From: Cryptomeria japonica | Taxonomy: Eukaryota; Streptophyta; Pinopsida; Cupressales; Cupressaceae | Direction: 5' to 3' | Assembly: GCF_030272615.1 (NCBI RefSeq) | Contig: NC_081413.1 | Location: 145,986,476-146,050,475 of the forward strand | DNA: 64,000 nucleotides | Shown here: one piece after another, positions 34,504 to 45,815 of the stretch | Layout of the letters: the number at the start of each line of letters is the position of its first letter | How positions within the stretch are numbered: position 1 is the first letter of the stretch | Made by a program: the position numbers and the translations under genes | The notes under the pieces: model-generated | Databases searched by the model: none | The model's input: the letters and a program-made list of their open reading frames with translations, nothing else | Told to the model about the DNA's origin: nothing

Positions 34504-35697
34504 TGGCACTAAGAAGGCAGTTGACAGGAAAAGTGAATTACCTGGATAGAAACATTTGTGATGATTTTTTGGAATAGTTAACTATGTCAACCAATGTCGA
34601 GGCTAAAGCTAAAGAATTAGTACCAAAGAACCCTCATCTTAGAATTGGAGCTGACAGTAATTTTGATACAACAGGGGCTTTCATGCAATTTGTGTGGAAG
34701 CAAAATATGGAACAATTCAAAGCCAAATGTGAGAAAAGGAAGAGTGAACAGCTTCACAGGAATGTAACTCAGGTGGAAGAAGAGGTTAAGTAAGAAATGA
34801 TTGAAGAGTTTAAAACTATTACTCATGAGAAGGGAAGAGAGATGGTGTCTAAGGCTGATGTTTTAATCCCCCTGAATGGGATATAGTTGATGCTTTGGTC
34901 CTTGAAGTAGTAAGGAAGGAAACAAAACCCATGGAAGGAGTGACTTTCAGCAAGGATAATGTTTCTCTAGTCATGTGGTCACTGAAGAAGGATGAGAATA
35001 AAAGGAGGAAAGGTGTATCGGATTCTAGTCTCCTAGGAGGCATGATTGTAAGAAGAGTCCAAGATACAGGGGTGGTGGAAGTTGCAAGAATAGTCTTGGA
35101 AACTGCAAAGTTCAGTGTGGCAGTAGCAAAAAGGAGGAAAAAGAAAAGACTAATCTCCAATTAAAATTGGAAACCATCTTAAAGGCTTGCAATGAGGCCA
35201 AAGAAGGAATAGCCAATAGGGATAGTATTATTGCTAAACTTCAAAGTCTGTTGGTAGGACAACACCATCCAGGTGAATCCTCTACTCTCATGATAGCCTC
35301 CTCTCCAGCAAGACCTCCAACTACTAGTCCCATTATAGAATATCCCCCTTCTCTTATGCCTTTTGGTTTCCATTCAGCTGAAACTGTCCAACATGAGTTG
35401 GAAAAGTTGAAACAAGCTCAAGTCTTGTTAGCAAGCAAGTATGAAGAAAAGGTAAAAGCCACAATTTTGAAGTTTATTGATTCTGTCAAGGCCTCTATTA
35501 TACAAATTTCTATGAAAAGGATCATGAATATCCTTGTTAAATTAAGAGAGGATGAAACCACCTTGGAACCAATCCTTAATAAGTGGATGCCTAGAGGAAA
35601 GGAGTTAGAGCTCATGTGTTCATCCAATGTAGATGTAGAGGAAAATGACAATCTTAGGTCCGCTAGTGAGTTTATAAAAGAAATGAATATACTCTTA
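34504..35697 (+). pseudogene. ORF X of element 2, amino-terminal part
   Basis: An ATG at 34504 gives MALRRQLTGKVNYLDRNIC, then a TAG, then LTMSTNVEAKAKELVPKNP, homologous to the start of element 1 ORF X. Directly after HLRIGA it jumps to the equivalent of element 1 position 6405 (DSNFDTTGAFMQFVWK), so about 1.95 kb (some 650 codons) is missing in frame. It continues through EVVRKETKPMEGVTFSKDN to EFIKEMNILLED, where Copia A interrupts it at 35702. Stops at glutamine positions (34575, 34791) and shifts near 34870 and 35150 break it. Confidence 0.65.
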
Positions 35698-35702
35698 GAG
35701 GA

Positions 35703-36490
35703 TTTTAGGCTTCTTAAAGATACTGAGAGGGGGGGTTGAATTAGTATCTAACTGGTTATATAATTTACTTGATTTAAAACATGTAAAACATATCAATATA
35801 GTATATCGGTAAACGAGAAATAATGTAGCAAACAAAGATAACAACAACCACATGAAAAGCACACCATAACATAGTAGTTTAACGAGGAAGCCTGGTGTGG
35901 GAAAAAACTCAATGGGATTTGTGACACACAATATTTTCTTACTGGCCAATAAGTGAATATTACTCTTACAATAGGGGCCTGCACATTCAGGAAGAGCAAG
36001 TGCCTAGAGCTCACTACTGAAATACAAAATAAGAAGTCACACTAACTTACAAAATGGATTTTATAAATCCAATGTCTTGTACTACTTCAAATTAGCATCT
36101 TCTATGCCAGATCCAATACCGGTTGTAGCTCTACTTCATGCATAAACCCTTAACCTATAATTCGCATATTAGGTTTGCCTTATTTCATCTATCACACTCT
36201 TACAAAATGTTCTACAATGATCTCATACATATATGAGTCATATTACAACTCACCATGTCAGCTTACAATGATTTTACAATTAATTACAAAATACATTATA
36301 AACAAAATTCATGTCGGCCAAGGTGCCGGTATCCTTCCTTTGTCTGTCGGTGTCCTGTGTGCTGGTATAGAGTCGGTCACTGTCGATGCCAGTATATTGT
36401 CTTGTTGATATCATATGATTGCAAGGTGGTCATCAATGACAAAACCTTCAATCACCTACAATATCTCATTGGAGTGTGCATTTGCCAACA
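35703..36490 (-). repeat. 3' LTR of Copia A
   Basis: 788 bp, aligned end to end with the other LTR and about nine bases in ten identical by eye. The plus-strand start TTTTAGGCTTC has lost the usual TG; the end GCATTTGCCAACA is intact. Many differences are C/T or G/A. Confidence 0.9.
35718..35749 (-). other. Stem-loop at the LTR end of Copia A
   Basis: AGATACTGA pairs with TTAGTATCT (one G-T wobble) across a G-rich loop. In the other LTR (41774-41800) the stem is partly broken by later mutations. Confidence 0.65.
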
Positions 36491-36503
36491 ATCTCCCCCT
36501 TTA
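36491..36503 (-). promoter_or_regulatory. Polypurine tract of Copia A
   Basis: Minus strand AAAGGGGGAGAT next to the 3' LTR; further GGGGGAG tracts lie near 36590 and 36645. Confidence 0.8.
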
Positions 36504-36899
36504 GCATTGATGGCAACACTCATGAGAAAAATCCAAAAAGTGTCATCCAAAAATGAGTGTGCTAGAATTATCTTACCAAAACAAATATGAGCTCCCCCTG
36601 AGTTGATGAGCCATTTGCTGATCATTTTTCTCATATCCTCTACTCCCCCTTTGACATCAATGATAAAGGTTGTCATTCATTGTCAGTGGAGTCCTACCGG
36701 GTTTCTTGTAACTGGTGGGTTAAACTCTAAAAAATATCTATCAAAATTGAAATGATGTCGTTGTTGAATGTTTTACTATCTTTTATAGCCTCATGGGTTC
36801 TCTGTACTGTACCGGTGAATATGTGCATTTGCTCTTTTGGTGTCTTTAGTTCGGGAACCAGAGCCTCAGATATTTCTTTTCTTAAAGAAATAAGATACT

Positions 36900-39800
36900 C
36901 TAATCTTGGACTAAGTCGGCATTTGGGTCCTTTTCTTTGTCCCTTATTCTTTGTTTTTCATTTTCCAGTTTCCTGATTTTCTCTTTTTGCTTTGCAATTT
37001 TCTTTTCTAATTCCAAAAATGAATCTGATGTCCCAATTAGATTGTCAGCAATATTATTAATCTTATCCTGTGTCTTTCTGATTTCTTTGTCAAGATCTTT
37101 TGTTAATACATCCATTTTGCATGTATCCCTATATAGTTTCTTGAAGTCAAAAATGATTTCATTGAGTTCCGGTAAAAGAGTGTCTATCTCACCCTTGTTC
37201 TTCTTAACTATATCCTCAAAGAATTTTTCTTTTTCCTTTATCAGTCTCTCCTTAAATGTATCCTCATTTATTTTGTCCAGTGTTATTAGATTACCAGTTA
37301 TATACTTAGACAATGTGTCTAATTGGTTCAAAGAATCTTTGTTGTCTATGTTACACTTTGGAGCTATCATCTTCAAAATTGGTATGGTGTCATCAATAGC
37401 CCTATATGCTAGTACATTACAATCTGTTATTTTCTTAATTGAATCTAGTAGTACCTTTGTCACATTTGTTGGTCTGAATTCAGACATGGAGATTCTGGAT
37501 GTTTATCCAACTGACTTCATAATTTGTAATCCGTTGGTGGTGATAATAGCATTGCTTTCCTCTTTTACTAGAGGATCAATTTGTGTCTCCATTTTAGCTG
37601 CCAAAGGTTTAGGTTTTTCAGTTGTAGCCAGTGGCACTGTCTCTGAATGTATTTGTGAATGAACCTATTGTTCTTCCTGTTTCTTTGTGCTCTCTACTGA
37701 TGGTTTCTCTGATGGTGCCTCTGATGATTTTTCAGTGGTATCCACTGTCGGTTTCTCTACTTGTGACTCTATATTTTCTATCGATTTCTCTGTGCTTGCC
37801 CCTGAAATATTTTTAGTTGGTTGCTCAATACCAGTGCTATTAGTTTTTCTTGTATCCGTTGTCTATTTAGTTTGTTTCTCATTCCCAATTTCTATGTCTC
37901 CAACTATATCTTCAACATTTGTCTCAGCTGTTGTATCTTCTACCGATGGCCCAATTGCCACATCTCTTTTCTCACCTGTTTCCTTATCAACCACAATGTT
38001 GACTTCCTATGTGTCAATATTCATTGTGTACAACACCTCAAAATCAGGATTTGTGTCCTCATGTGTTGTCTTCATACTCTTTGTTGCCGGTTGATTTTCA
38101 GTAGTGTCTACTAGTGGAGTATCTAGAGGTGGTGGGGGTAAGTTGTCTGCTATCTTTATACTGGGAGGTCTACCAACCTTGCCTTTTCCTTTGTCCCTAT
38201 CCTTTTGGTATACCTTGAAGGTTTTAGGTTTTTGATACTCTTCCTATTTTTCTTTTTCTACCAGGAATATATCCCATGCATCTATTGTTTCCTCTATTAT
38301 CTGATTCACTCTCCTTGCCATTAGTGCTACATGTCGGTAAGCAGTTGAAAATATTGACCGATGAGCCTCAGAGATCAATTGATCTATCTCATCAAGTGAG
38401 TTAACAAGATGTACAACAAGTAACTTTTCAATCTTTATTTTCTTATCAAGCTCAACAATAGCTAATCTTCTAGCTTCTAGTCTATTGTATAGATCTACCG
38501 GTATTTCATCAACAACTTGCATCAGAAATTTCTTAAAAATATCTAAGTGTAATATTACACTGTTCTCTACTTTCTCCTTGTCATCAGCAGAGTGTGTTAT
38601 ACAGTTTGTTGATATTCTTCAACTTGCCATCCTCAGTAATTTCATCTAGTAATTTATCAATAGGAGCTAAAGATTGTTTTGACTTCTTCTTAGGAGTCAA
38701 CTTCTTTTTCTTTGGTGTTAATTTCTTTGCTGGGGGCCTTACTACCTATTGCTCCTATCTTTTTGGTGTAGGAGAAGGTGTCGGTAAAGGTTTTCTCTTC
38801 CTTTCAAGTCTCTTGAATACTGCAGGCATGTCACTTTTTGAGGAAGTTCCTATCGGTGAAAGGTGTGTTTCCGGTTGGATTTCTTCTAATTCACCTTCAA
38901 TTATACCAGTTTGCTTTAGCACATCTTCTTTAATAGTTTTTCTTGTTGGGTTCCTTTTCTAATGGTTTCCTCAACCTTTTTAACTCTTTTCTTTGATTGA
39001 ATTTGACTTTCTATAGTTTCAGCATTGCCAAATACTTCTTCTTCAAGTTCCTTAGGAGCTTCTAGGAGGGCTTCTGCATAGGTTTCTATTATGTTGTCAT
39101 CAGTCTCATACCCCATTTCAGTGATCCAAATGGTTCTAGGAACAACTGCCTCCATCTAAATTTCATCTTTCTTTATTACAGAACAAATTACCTTTTGGTA
39201 CTTATCTACAATAGCTTGTGATAACCTTAGCCTTGTTTTCATTCAAGCTTTCAAAGTGTAAAAATACTCATTTAAGTTCTTTTCCCCATTTTCTCCCATG
39301 TTGTTCAGTAATACTGATAGTTGTTTTCCTACTGGTATATCATATCCAAAATCTTTGGTGCCAATACTGGGTACTTGTTTGGTTATATATAGCATCAGAC
39401 AAACAAGTAGGTTTCTAAATCTGAATGTTCCTTTCTTGTCTTTCTTTATCTTTCCCAAATTATCAATAAATTCAACTTTGAGCCATTCACATATGTCTAT
39501 CCTTGCATTATCATTTACCATATCATAGGCACTTTTAATACATAGGCTAGAAACTGAGTTTAACCTATTTGCATGTGTGGTCTTGTAACCTAAGATCATA
39601 CTGATAAATTTGGCATTGATATCCGTTACATCATTTACCCTTAGAGACCTTTTGTCGAATGTTGCACCAGTTAGGTTTATCACAATGTCATTTGAGACCT
39701 TCTTACTTTTGTCAAGTCTGTTGTTGGTGGATGGTAACCCTGTCACAGCCTTTACTACTTCTTTAGTAATCTTGTGAATAGAGTCCAACCAAAAGAATTC

Positions 39801-40163
39801 ACCATGAACCCTGCTCAGTACAATTCTTACGATATCCCTGGGAAAATCCGAGATACTAAGGATTTTTGTAAAACCTAGGGTTTCTATTATCTTGTGTTCA
39901 GGTTTGACATTTCCCGATTCATCACAAATCATAGATTCATACATATTCTTAATTTCCTCATCACCTAGTTCATCAATATGATAGTGTGTATACATTCTAG
40001 GGTCTTCGGCATATACTACCCCTTTAGGTATTTGAGAAAATGCACCTAAACTATCATCTTTCTTCGCAATTTCGGGAACTAGCTAGAATACGGGTCTAGG
40101 GCATTTAATAACTTCAACAACAGTAGGGTTTGCAATAAATTGAGGAGTAGATGAGGATGCCAT
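36900..40163 (-). pseudogene. Copia A second ORF, unknown protein
   Basis: Starts MASSSTPQFIANPTVVEV at 40163 and is traceable for about 1,080 codons with several stops. Amino part (40.1-39.2 kb): SLGAFSQIPKGVVYAEDPRM, VHGEFFWLDSIHKITKEVV, AVTGLPSTNNRLDK, MILGYKTTHANRLNSVSSL, a globular region shared with Copia A' and B. Middle (39.1-38.2 kb): acidic then Lys-rich (KKRVKKVEETIRK). A Thr/Ser/Val-rich part follows (38.1-37.5 kb). The end (37.5-36.9 kb) is a strong coiled coil (KKIAKQKEKIRKLENEKQ). The layout recalls env-like ORFs downstream of pol in some plant Copia elements, but I see no signal peptide or membrane segment. Function unknown. Confidence 0.65.
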
Positions 40164-40559
40164 AGCTATAAATACCTTAACCTTCCTTAGGGATGAAATA
40201 TTTGATAGATTTCTTCGCTTCTTTTCTTGGAATGCCTTTACTTAGGATTTTTGCACTCTCGAAGATTTGAATGCTCGGTGAAATAAACATGAAGCCAAAA
40301 CAATTGTTTTATAATGTTATTTTCTTCACCTGACACATTTAATGCTTTCCGGTTAAGTTACAACTTAACTTATCTGCCGGTAAAGAAGTAATCTCAACTT
40401 CTCACCATCAACCGAGGGAATAATAGCATGTTTTTACATTCAGTTGCTAAACCCTCAAAAGGATTTTCCTTCAATTAGATGAAGAGTCTCCTGCTGGTGG
40501 AGTGTTACTCTATTCTGCTGGTGGAGGAGTATTCCCATCAACATTCAGTTCTCATTTTC

Positions 40560-41745
40560 TAATGCATTGTTTTGAGAGTTCTTGTTTTACCTCTTCAACC
40601 TTTTCTTTACCTTTCAAACTAGGACCCTTATTATTTACTGATGAGGACTTGCTTCTACAAAATTTAGCAATGTGTCCAATCTTGTTACAGGCATAACAAG
40701 TCATATTGTTTTTTCTGAATTGCTTTCCCATATCCTATGCTGGTGTGCATTCTACATTGATTAGATAAGTGTCCAAATCTTCCACAAACATAACATCTTA
40801 CATACATTCTGAAATTTTTTGAATTATGATCAACTTTGTTGCATTTAGAACACAGATCGGTGGGTGTATTGGTGTTCTGATAATTTCTAGATCTACATTG
40901 ATTTTCTCTATGACCATACTTTTTACAGTTAAATCATTTTCCATAAAATTTATAAGCAGTAGGTTGTCTTACCAGTTTGCTATGATCATGTGTGTTTGCA
41001 GTACTGGAGCTTTCAACAGCTTCAAAGCCAAGGCCATTAGTGTCACCATTTGGTTTCTGATTCTTCAGCATGTCACCAAGTTCTTCTGAGCTTTTCTTGA
41101 ATTTCTCCTTGTGCTGATTTGCAGTAGCCAATTCTCTTTCCAAGATTTCTTTCTATCTCATAAGCTCATTTGAGTCATTTTGTGTGTGCATCAGATCTAT
41201 CTTCAACATATCATTTTCATAACTAAGTCTTGTGTTTTCATTTGCAGCATCATTCAGTCTTCTAGTCAAATCTTCTTCATTTTTCTTCCTATCTTCAATT
41301 TCTTTTCAAAATCTCATAGTCATATAAATTTCATCTCATTCTGTGTTGTACTTATCTCTTGTCTTAGTTTGCAATTTCTTCATTTTTCTTCCTATCTTCA
41401 ATTTCTTTTCAAAATCTCATAGTCATATAAATTGCATCTCATTCTGTGTTGTACTTATCTCTTCTCTTAGTTTGTTTACCAAATCATTAAGAGTTTCCTT
41501 TTCATCTCCCTCTTTCTGCATCTTCTCACAAAATTCTCTTCTTTTATTCCTTGCTATAGTGTAATTTTCTTGAAGTGCTTGAATGATATCCTGAGCAACT
41601 TATAGATCATCTTCAAGTTTCATATTCTTCAATTTTTTTGTATCATAGTCTAAAAGAGTTGTTTCCAATTGTTTCTTCAAGTTATCCATCTCTACCAGTT
41701 GTAAGATCTTCCTAAAGCTGTTAAGCTTCTGAAAATTGAGGACCA
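40560..41745 (-). pseudogene. Copia A gag-like ORF (coiled coil and zinc knuckles)
   Basis: From the primer site leftwards: helical segments (41.7-41.1 kb; DYDTKKLKNMKLEDDL, REFCEKMQKEGDEKETL, ELATANQHKEKFKKSSEEL), then zinc knuckles at 40.9-40.65 kb (CNKVDHNSKNF, CYVCGRFGHLSNQC, CYACNKIGHIAKFC). A direct duplication of about 80 bp (41279-41358 and 41382-41461) lies in the coiled-coil part. Frameshifts are frequent. This is the RNA-binding structural protein. Confidence 0.65.
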
Positions 41746-41760
41746 GGTTTTGATACCAAT

Positions 41761-42546
41761 TTTTAGGATTCCAAAAGTTACTGAGAAGGGGGGTGAATCA
41801 ATATCTAACGGTTATATAATTTACTTGATTTAAAACATGTAAAACATATCAATACAGTATACTGGTAAACCAGAAATAATGTAGCAAACAAAGATAACAA
41901 CAACCACATGAAAAGCACACCATAACACAGTAGTTTAACAAGGAAACCCAGTGTGGGAAAAATCTCAGTGGGATTTGTAACCCACAATATTTGCTTACTG
42001 GCCAATAAGTCAATATTACTCTTTAAATAGGGGCTTGCACATGCAAGAAGGCCAAGTGCCTAGAGCTCACTGCTGAAATACAAAATAAGAAGTCACACTG
42101 ACTTACAAAATGGATTATACAAATCCAATGTCTTGTACTGCTTCAAATTAGCATCTGCTATGCCAGATCTAGTACTGGTTGTAGCTCTGCTTCATGCATA
42201 AACCCTTAACCTATAATTCACATATTAGGTCTGCCTTATTTCGCCTATCAAACTCTTATAGAATGTTATACAATGATCTCATACATATATGAGTCATATT
42301 ACAACTCACCATGTCGGCTTACAATGATTTTACAATTAATTACAAAATACATTATAAACAAAATTCCTGTTGGCCAGGGTGTCGGTATCCTTCCTTTGTC
42401 TGTCGGTGACCTTTGTGCCAGTATAGAGTATGTCACTGCCGGTGTCGGTATATTGTCTTGCTAGTATCATATTATTGCAAGGTTGCCATCAATGACAAAA
42501 CCTTCAATCACCTACAATATCTCATTGGACTGTGCATTTGCCAACA
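41761..42546 (-). repeat. 5' LTR of Copia A
   Basis: 786 bp from TTTTAGGATTCC, two bases after the primer site, to GCATTTGCCAACA, followed directly by the target duplication. Confidence 0.9.
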
Positions 42547-42551
42547 GAGGA

Positions 42552-43002
42552 AAGGGCAAGTGTAAAAAGAAAAGCCCAACTATATAGAAAAGAATATTCA
42601 GATCACAAATATGAATTGTTTCCAAGTGGTTTTGTCAGTCCAATTCAATTGAAAGAGGAGAAGGCATGGCTAGAAGAGCTAGACCACAAATTGTCCCAAA
42701 GGGTTAATGAAATCATTAACACCGATGACACATCCTTATTTTTCCGAACAATTGAAGAAATTGAAAAGTTGAAATCACATTATAGTTTCATAGAAACAGA
42801 AATTGGGTAGTTAAGGGTCACTTGGAAAAGGATAGAAGGGATGAAACAAAAGATCATTAGCTTTGCTTGGCCAAGTGATGACGTGTTCCAAGAGTGGAAG
42901 GACAAATATATCAGACAAGAAGAAAACACTCCAGAGTAGATAGAAAAGGTTGCAACAGAACAACAAATGGAAGAGGTCGTTGATATTAAAAAAGACTTGT
43001 AA
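42552..43002 (+). pseudogene. ORF X of element 2, carboxy-terminal part
   Basis: Resumes directly after the Copia A target duplication: KRKAQLYRKEYSDHKYELF, GFVSPIQLKEEKAWLEELD, DDTSLFFRTIEEIEKLKSHY, ISFAWPSDDVFQEWKDKY, ending TAA after KKDL at 43000, the same stop as element 1. TAG codons lie near 42808 and 42937. It aligns without gaps to element 1 around 7470-7892. Confidence 0.7.
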
Positions 43003-43918
43003 TTGTTTCTTGGAGAGTATTACAGTTTGTAACAAACTTTTTTAGGAATGTCCAAAGGTTGTATGCATCCATAATGTTATAAATGGATACTAGGACTAGT
43101 AAAAAAGATGATCACAAGAGTTTTGTAAAGAAACTCTAGAAAAATATATTTAGGACCTTTTTTTGGTTTTAAGGAGATTGCTCTGAGTTATGTAATATTT
43201 TCAGGAATGAATATGAATATATAGATCAAAGTTTTAGGCCTAAAATTCCTTTGTCTTCTGGTGTGCATTCTTTAGTTTGCTGGTTTCATTTGGTTAATCT
43301 AGGGTTGTTCGAATGAACATGGATTGTAAGGCAATCTTGTAGATGTTATTTTTGGCTTTTCTCTTCAGGAGAGGGATTAAATGTGCATGAAATACTTTTG
43401 CCAGCAAGTTTATTGTTTGTTGCTATGAATCTGATGAATTGTTTTAGTTGAATGGGAGAGGATCTATATATATGTTAGGCATGTATGGGATTTATAAAAG
43501 CCAAAATGATGAGATGTATATGAGTGTTCCATTTTGAGAATTATTGTTTGATTTAGGTGACTCTGTAGCCCAGATAAGGCACTGGTATTAGATTTTAGGA
43601 TCTATTTCTATCTTTTCTAGAAGATAAATACTGAAAATGAATGCAAGTTTTTCCTTTAGTTATTTCAGTTTCATTGAGGTGATGAAGTCCACAGGTTTTT
43701 TAGCACTGGTTTATAGTGGATCTCAATTTTAAAGTGTGAAGATATTCACAGAAGGTATACCCACCTGAACTTTGGATAAGGTCAAAGTGTAGAAGGTTCT
43801 CAAAACCTTGTTATATGTTACTCTAAGGTTCTTTTTTCCCTGATCTCTTTGTATGTAGACAAAGTTGATTTATTTCTTACAGGAAGGATAGAAGGGAAAC
43901 CAAATTTTGAGACTAACA
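43003..43918 (+). other. Element 2 tail with TATA-like box
   Basis: Aligns with the element 1 tail: ATGTTATAAATGGATAC near 43073, GCCCAGATAAGGCACTGG near 43568, GAACTTTGGATAAGGTC near 43768, and the shared end. No coding sequence. Confidence 0.55.
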
Positions 43919-44784
43919 CTGTCATTGACTTGATTTTCATCAAATCATGTTTATTTTGTAGTGGGTTGGAGTATTTGGCATTTAGCCATTCCTACTTAGG
44001 TCATTCCCCTCACACCGGCCATAACAACTTTAAGAGTTTTTCAACCCCTTGGGAGAGCAGGCCTGCTAAAGATGTACAAATCTCAAACAAAGAAAAATCC
44101 TCAAGGGTCTAGATTTTTTATTGTCTTAAAAGGACAAGAGCATACTCTTCTACCTCTCAGAATTTTCTAAAAAACCATGAAAGCCAAATTTGTTCATTAA
44201 CCAGATAGCAAGTTAAGTGCCTAAAAAATTTAAGAATACACAATGTTTGATTGATTCTCTTTAGGCAAACTACAAAAACAACGTATCAGTAGTCATGTTG
44301 TTTTTTATTCTTTGACAAGCGTATGTTTGATTGATAAATTCTTTGACAAGCATCCTGCAAGAAACTGGTTAGGCTATGAAAATACCAGGTAGACAGAAGA
44401 CAATTGAGGGTTAGCGTTAGCATAATCTAAATTTAATTCAAGAAAAACCTTGAAAAAGTGAAACTTGCTTTAATCCAATAGAAAACAGAATCATGCGACA
44501 ATTTTTATAGAATGAAACGACAAAAGGCTTTTATCGTACTAGTCAAAACTGAGCCTAGGACGACAAAAGATAAAATCAAATAATTAGAATAGTATGTCGT
44601 ACAACACCATTTTCTGATTCGTACGACAAATAATAGGCTTCAATATAATGTCGTACAAAAATAACAGGCTTCAATATAATGTTGTACGATGCAGTGAAAC
44701 TACTTGTACAATATTTCGCAGAGATTGTATAGACAAAACCTGCAGAATAAAAAATTGATTTTGAGGCCAAAAAATTAGTTTCCT
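43919..44784 (-). other. Gypsy B leader, primer-site part
   Basis: Second half of the leader, separated from 32739 by element 2. It carries the same palindromic words (CGTACGAC near 44620; CGTACAAC near 44598 and related forms at 44520-44690). Not coding. Confidence 0.6.
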
Positions 44785-44802
44785 GCCCCACGCTGGGTGC
44801 CA
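44785..44802 (-). promoter_or_regulatory. Primer-binding site of Gypsy B
   Basis: Minus strand TGGCACCCAGCGTGGGGC, close to the TGGCGCC...GTGGGGC form common in plant Gypsy elements, four bases from the LTR start at 44807. Confidence 0.75.
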
Positions 44803-44806
44803 AAAA

Positions 44807-45815
44807 TGTGTGTATGAAAAGTGAACCTGTATCTGTATCTGGAATACATAACACTTCAATTAAGTCATTACATGCATGGTTAGTCAAATATAAACATGAA
44901 TAATAAAACCATAACAAATCGACCCATTACCTTCTAGTAGATGCGAGTTTAGATTGCTCTCAGATTGCTAAGCTATCCAATGACTAGACAACACCTAAAT
45001 GAATGATTTTTAATCTAGATGAGCATGGATTAAGCTAGATGAATGCAAGATTAATCTAACATGATTTAAGCAATAAATGATCTAAATATGTATGCAATAA
45101 CTAATATATGAATATCTGAATGCACAAATATTAATGAACCTAAAGAAAAAATAGCGTAATAACAATATATTCTCCAGGATGTTTGAATGACAGATGAGAT
45201 CCTAAATTTATAGAAAATTTAGGAAGAAACCAAAGGTTGAGATCAAATGATGATGAGCGGTCAAGATTTTCAAAGAGGAAGCACAATCCAGGTGAATTGA
45301 TGTGATTGGATGCTTTTCTCAATTTTAAAGGAAATTGAACAAAAAATAAGATAAAATCAGGAAAAAATTGATTTATTCTCTATTTCATTCAATTTTAAGA
45401 TTTAATTGTTTTAATTGCTTTCTTTGAAATCATTCATCAATTTTTAATTTATTTTTCAAGATTATCTCGAATTGATTTCTTTTCTCAATTTTTAATTCTT
45501 TCTTCGTCAATTAATTCCTTTTTTGATTTATTTCCTTTTTTGAAGATTTGATGGCAAATTGATTTATTTCATTAAATATGCTAGGATATTTAATAAAATA
45601 AATAAGATAATTGTTTAAAATGATTTACTTGGAATGATCAATTAATTAAATAAATATTTAATTAATATTGAGTGATTCATTTTGCCATGTGACATTTGAT
45701 GATTAAAGAATTAATTGTGTGCTCAAGATTTATTTAATTGCCTTTGGTTAGGACCTTGGTAATGTTGTCAAGATTAGGATCTCATGGTTTAGATGACCAT
45801 TTTTAGGGTATTACA
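44807..45815 (-). mobile_element. 5' LTR of Gypsy B
   Basis: About 1.0 kb; minus strand starts TGTAATACCCTAAAAATGG and ends in ...CACACA beside the primer site. AT-rich, no genes. It inserted next to the end of family C ORF X. Its 3' LTR is not in the window because everything after the G-patch is missing. Confidence 0.75.

Larger units (their letters stand above)
35703..42546 (-). mobile_element. Copia A: complete pol-less Copia-like element
   Basis: A 6.84-kb element with two LTRs (35703-36490 and 41761-42546), a perfect 5-bp target duplication gagga (35698-35702 and 42547-42551), a degenerate initiator-Met primer site (minus TGGTATCAAAACC, about 41746-41758) and a polypurine tract (36491-36503). 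On the minus strand it encodes a gag-like coiled-coil and zinc-knuckle region, then the second ORF seen in Copia A' and B. No protease, integrase or reverse transcriptase is present, so it depended on another element. It sits inside ORF X of element 2. Confidence 0.9.
32745..43918 (+). mobile_element. Element 2: ORF X-carrying element inserted in Gypsy B leader
   Basis: Begins TGTTATCACTATTTAAAATT and ends TTTTGAGACTAACA, with ends, order and orientation like element 1. The flanks ctacc (32740-32744) and ctgtc (43919-43923) match at only 3 of 5 bases. Without the 6.85-kb Copia A nested inside it is about 4.3 kb. Gypsy B leader repeats on both sides show the insertion. No LTRs or polymerase are visible. 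Confidence 0.75.

Noticed and set aside
36900-40163. A true envelope protein in Copia A
   Set aside because: Position is suggestive, but there is no signal peptide, membrane segment or cleavage site visible, so only 'second ORF' is claimed.
2394-43918. Elements 1 and 2 as ordinary LTR retrotransposons with internal LTR pairs
   Set aside because: The first and last kilobase of each element are not similar to each other by eye, and no primer site or polypurine tract was found inside.
32745-43923. Alternative target duplication AACACT around element 2
   Set aside because: It would need ends ACCTGTTATC...GAGACT that do not fit element 1; the TG...CA border with a weak 5-bp match is consistent among elements.
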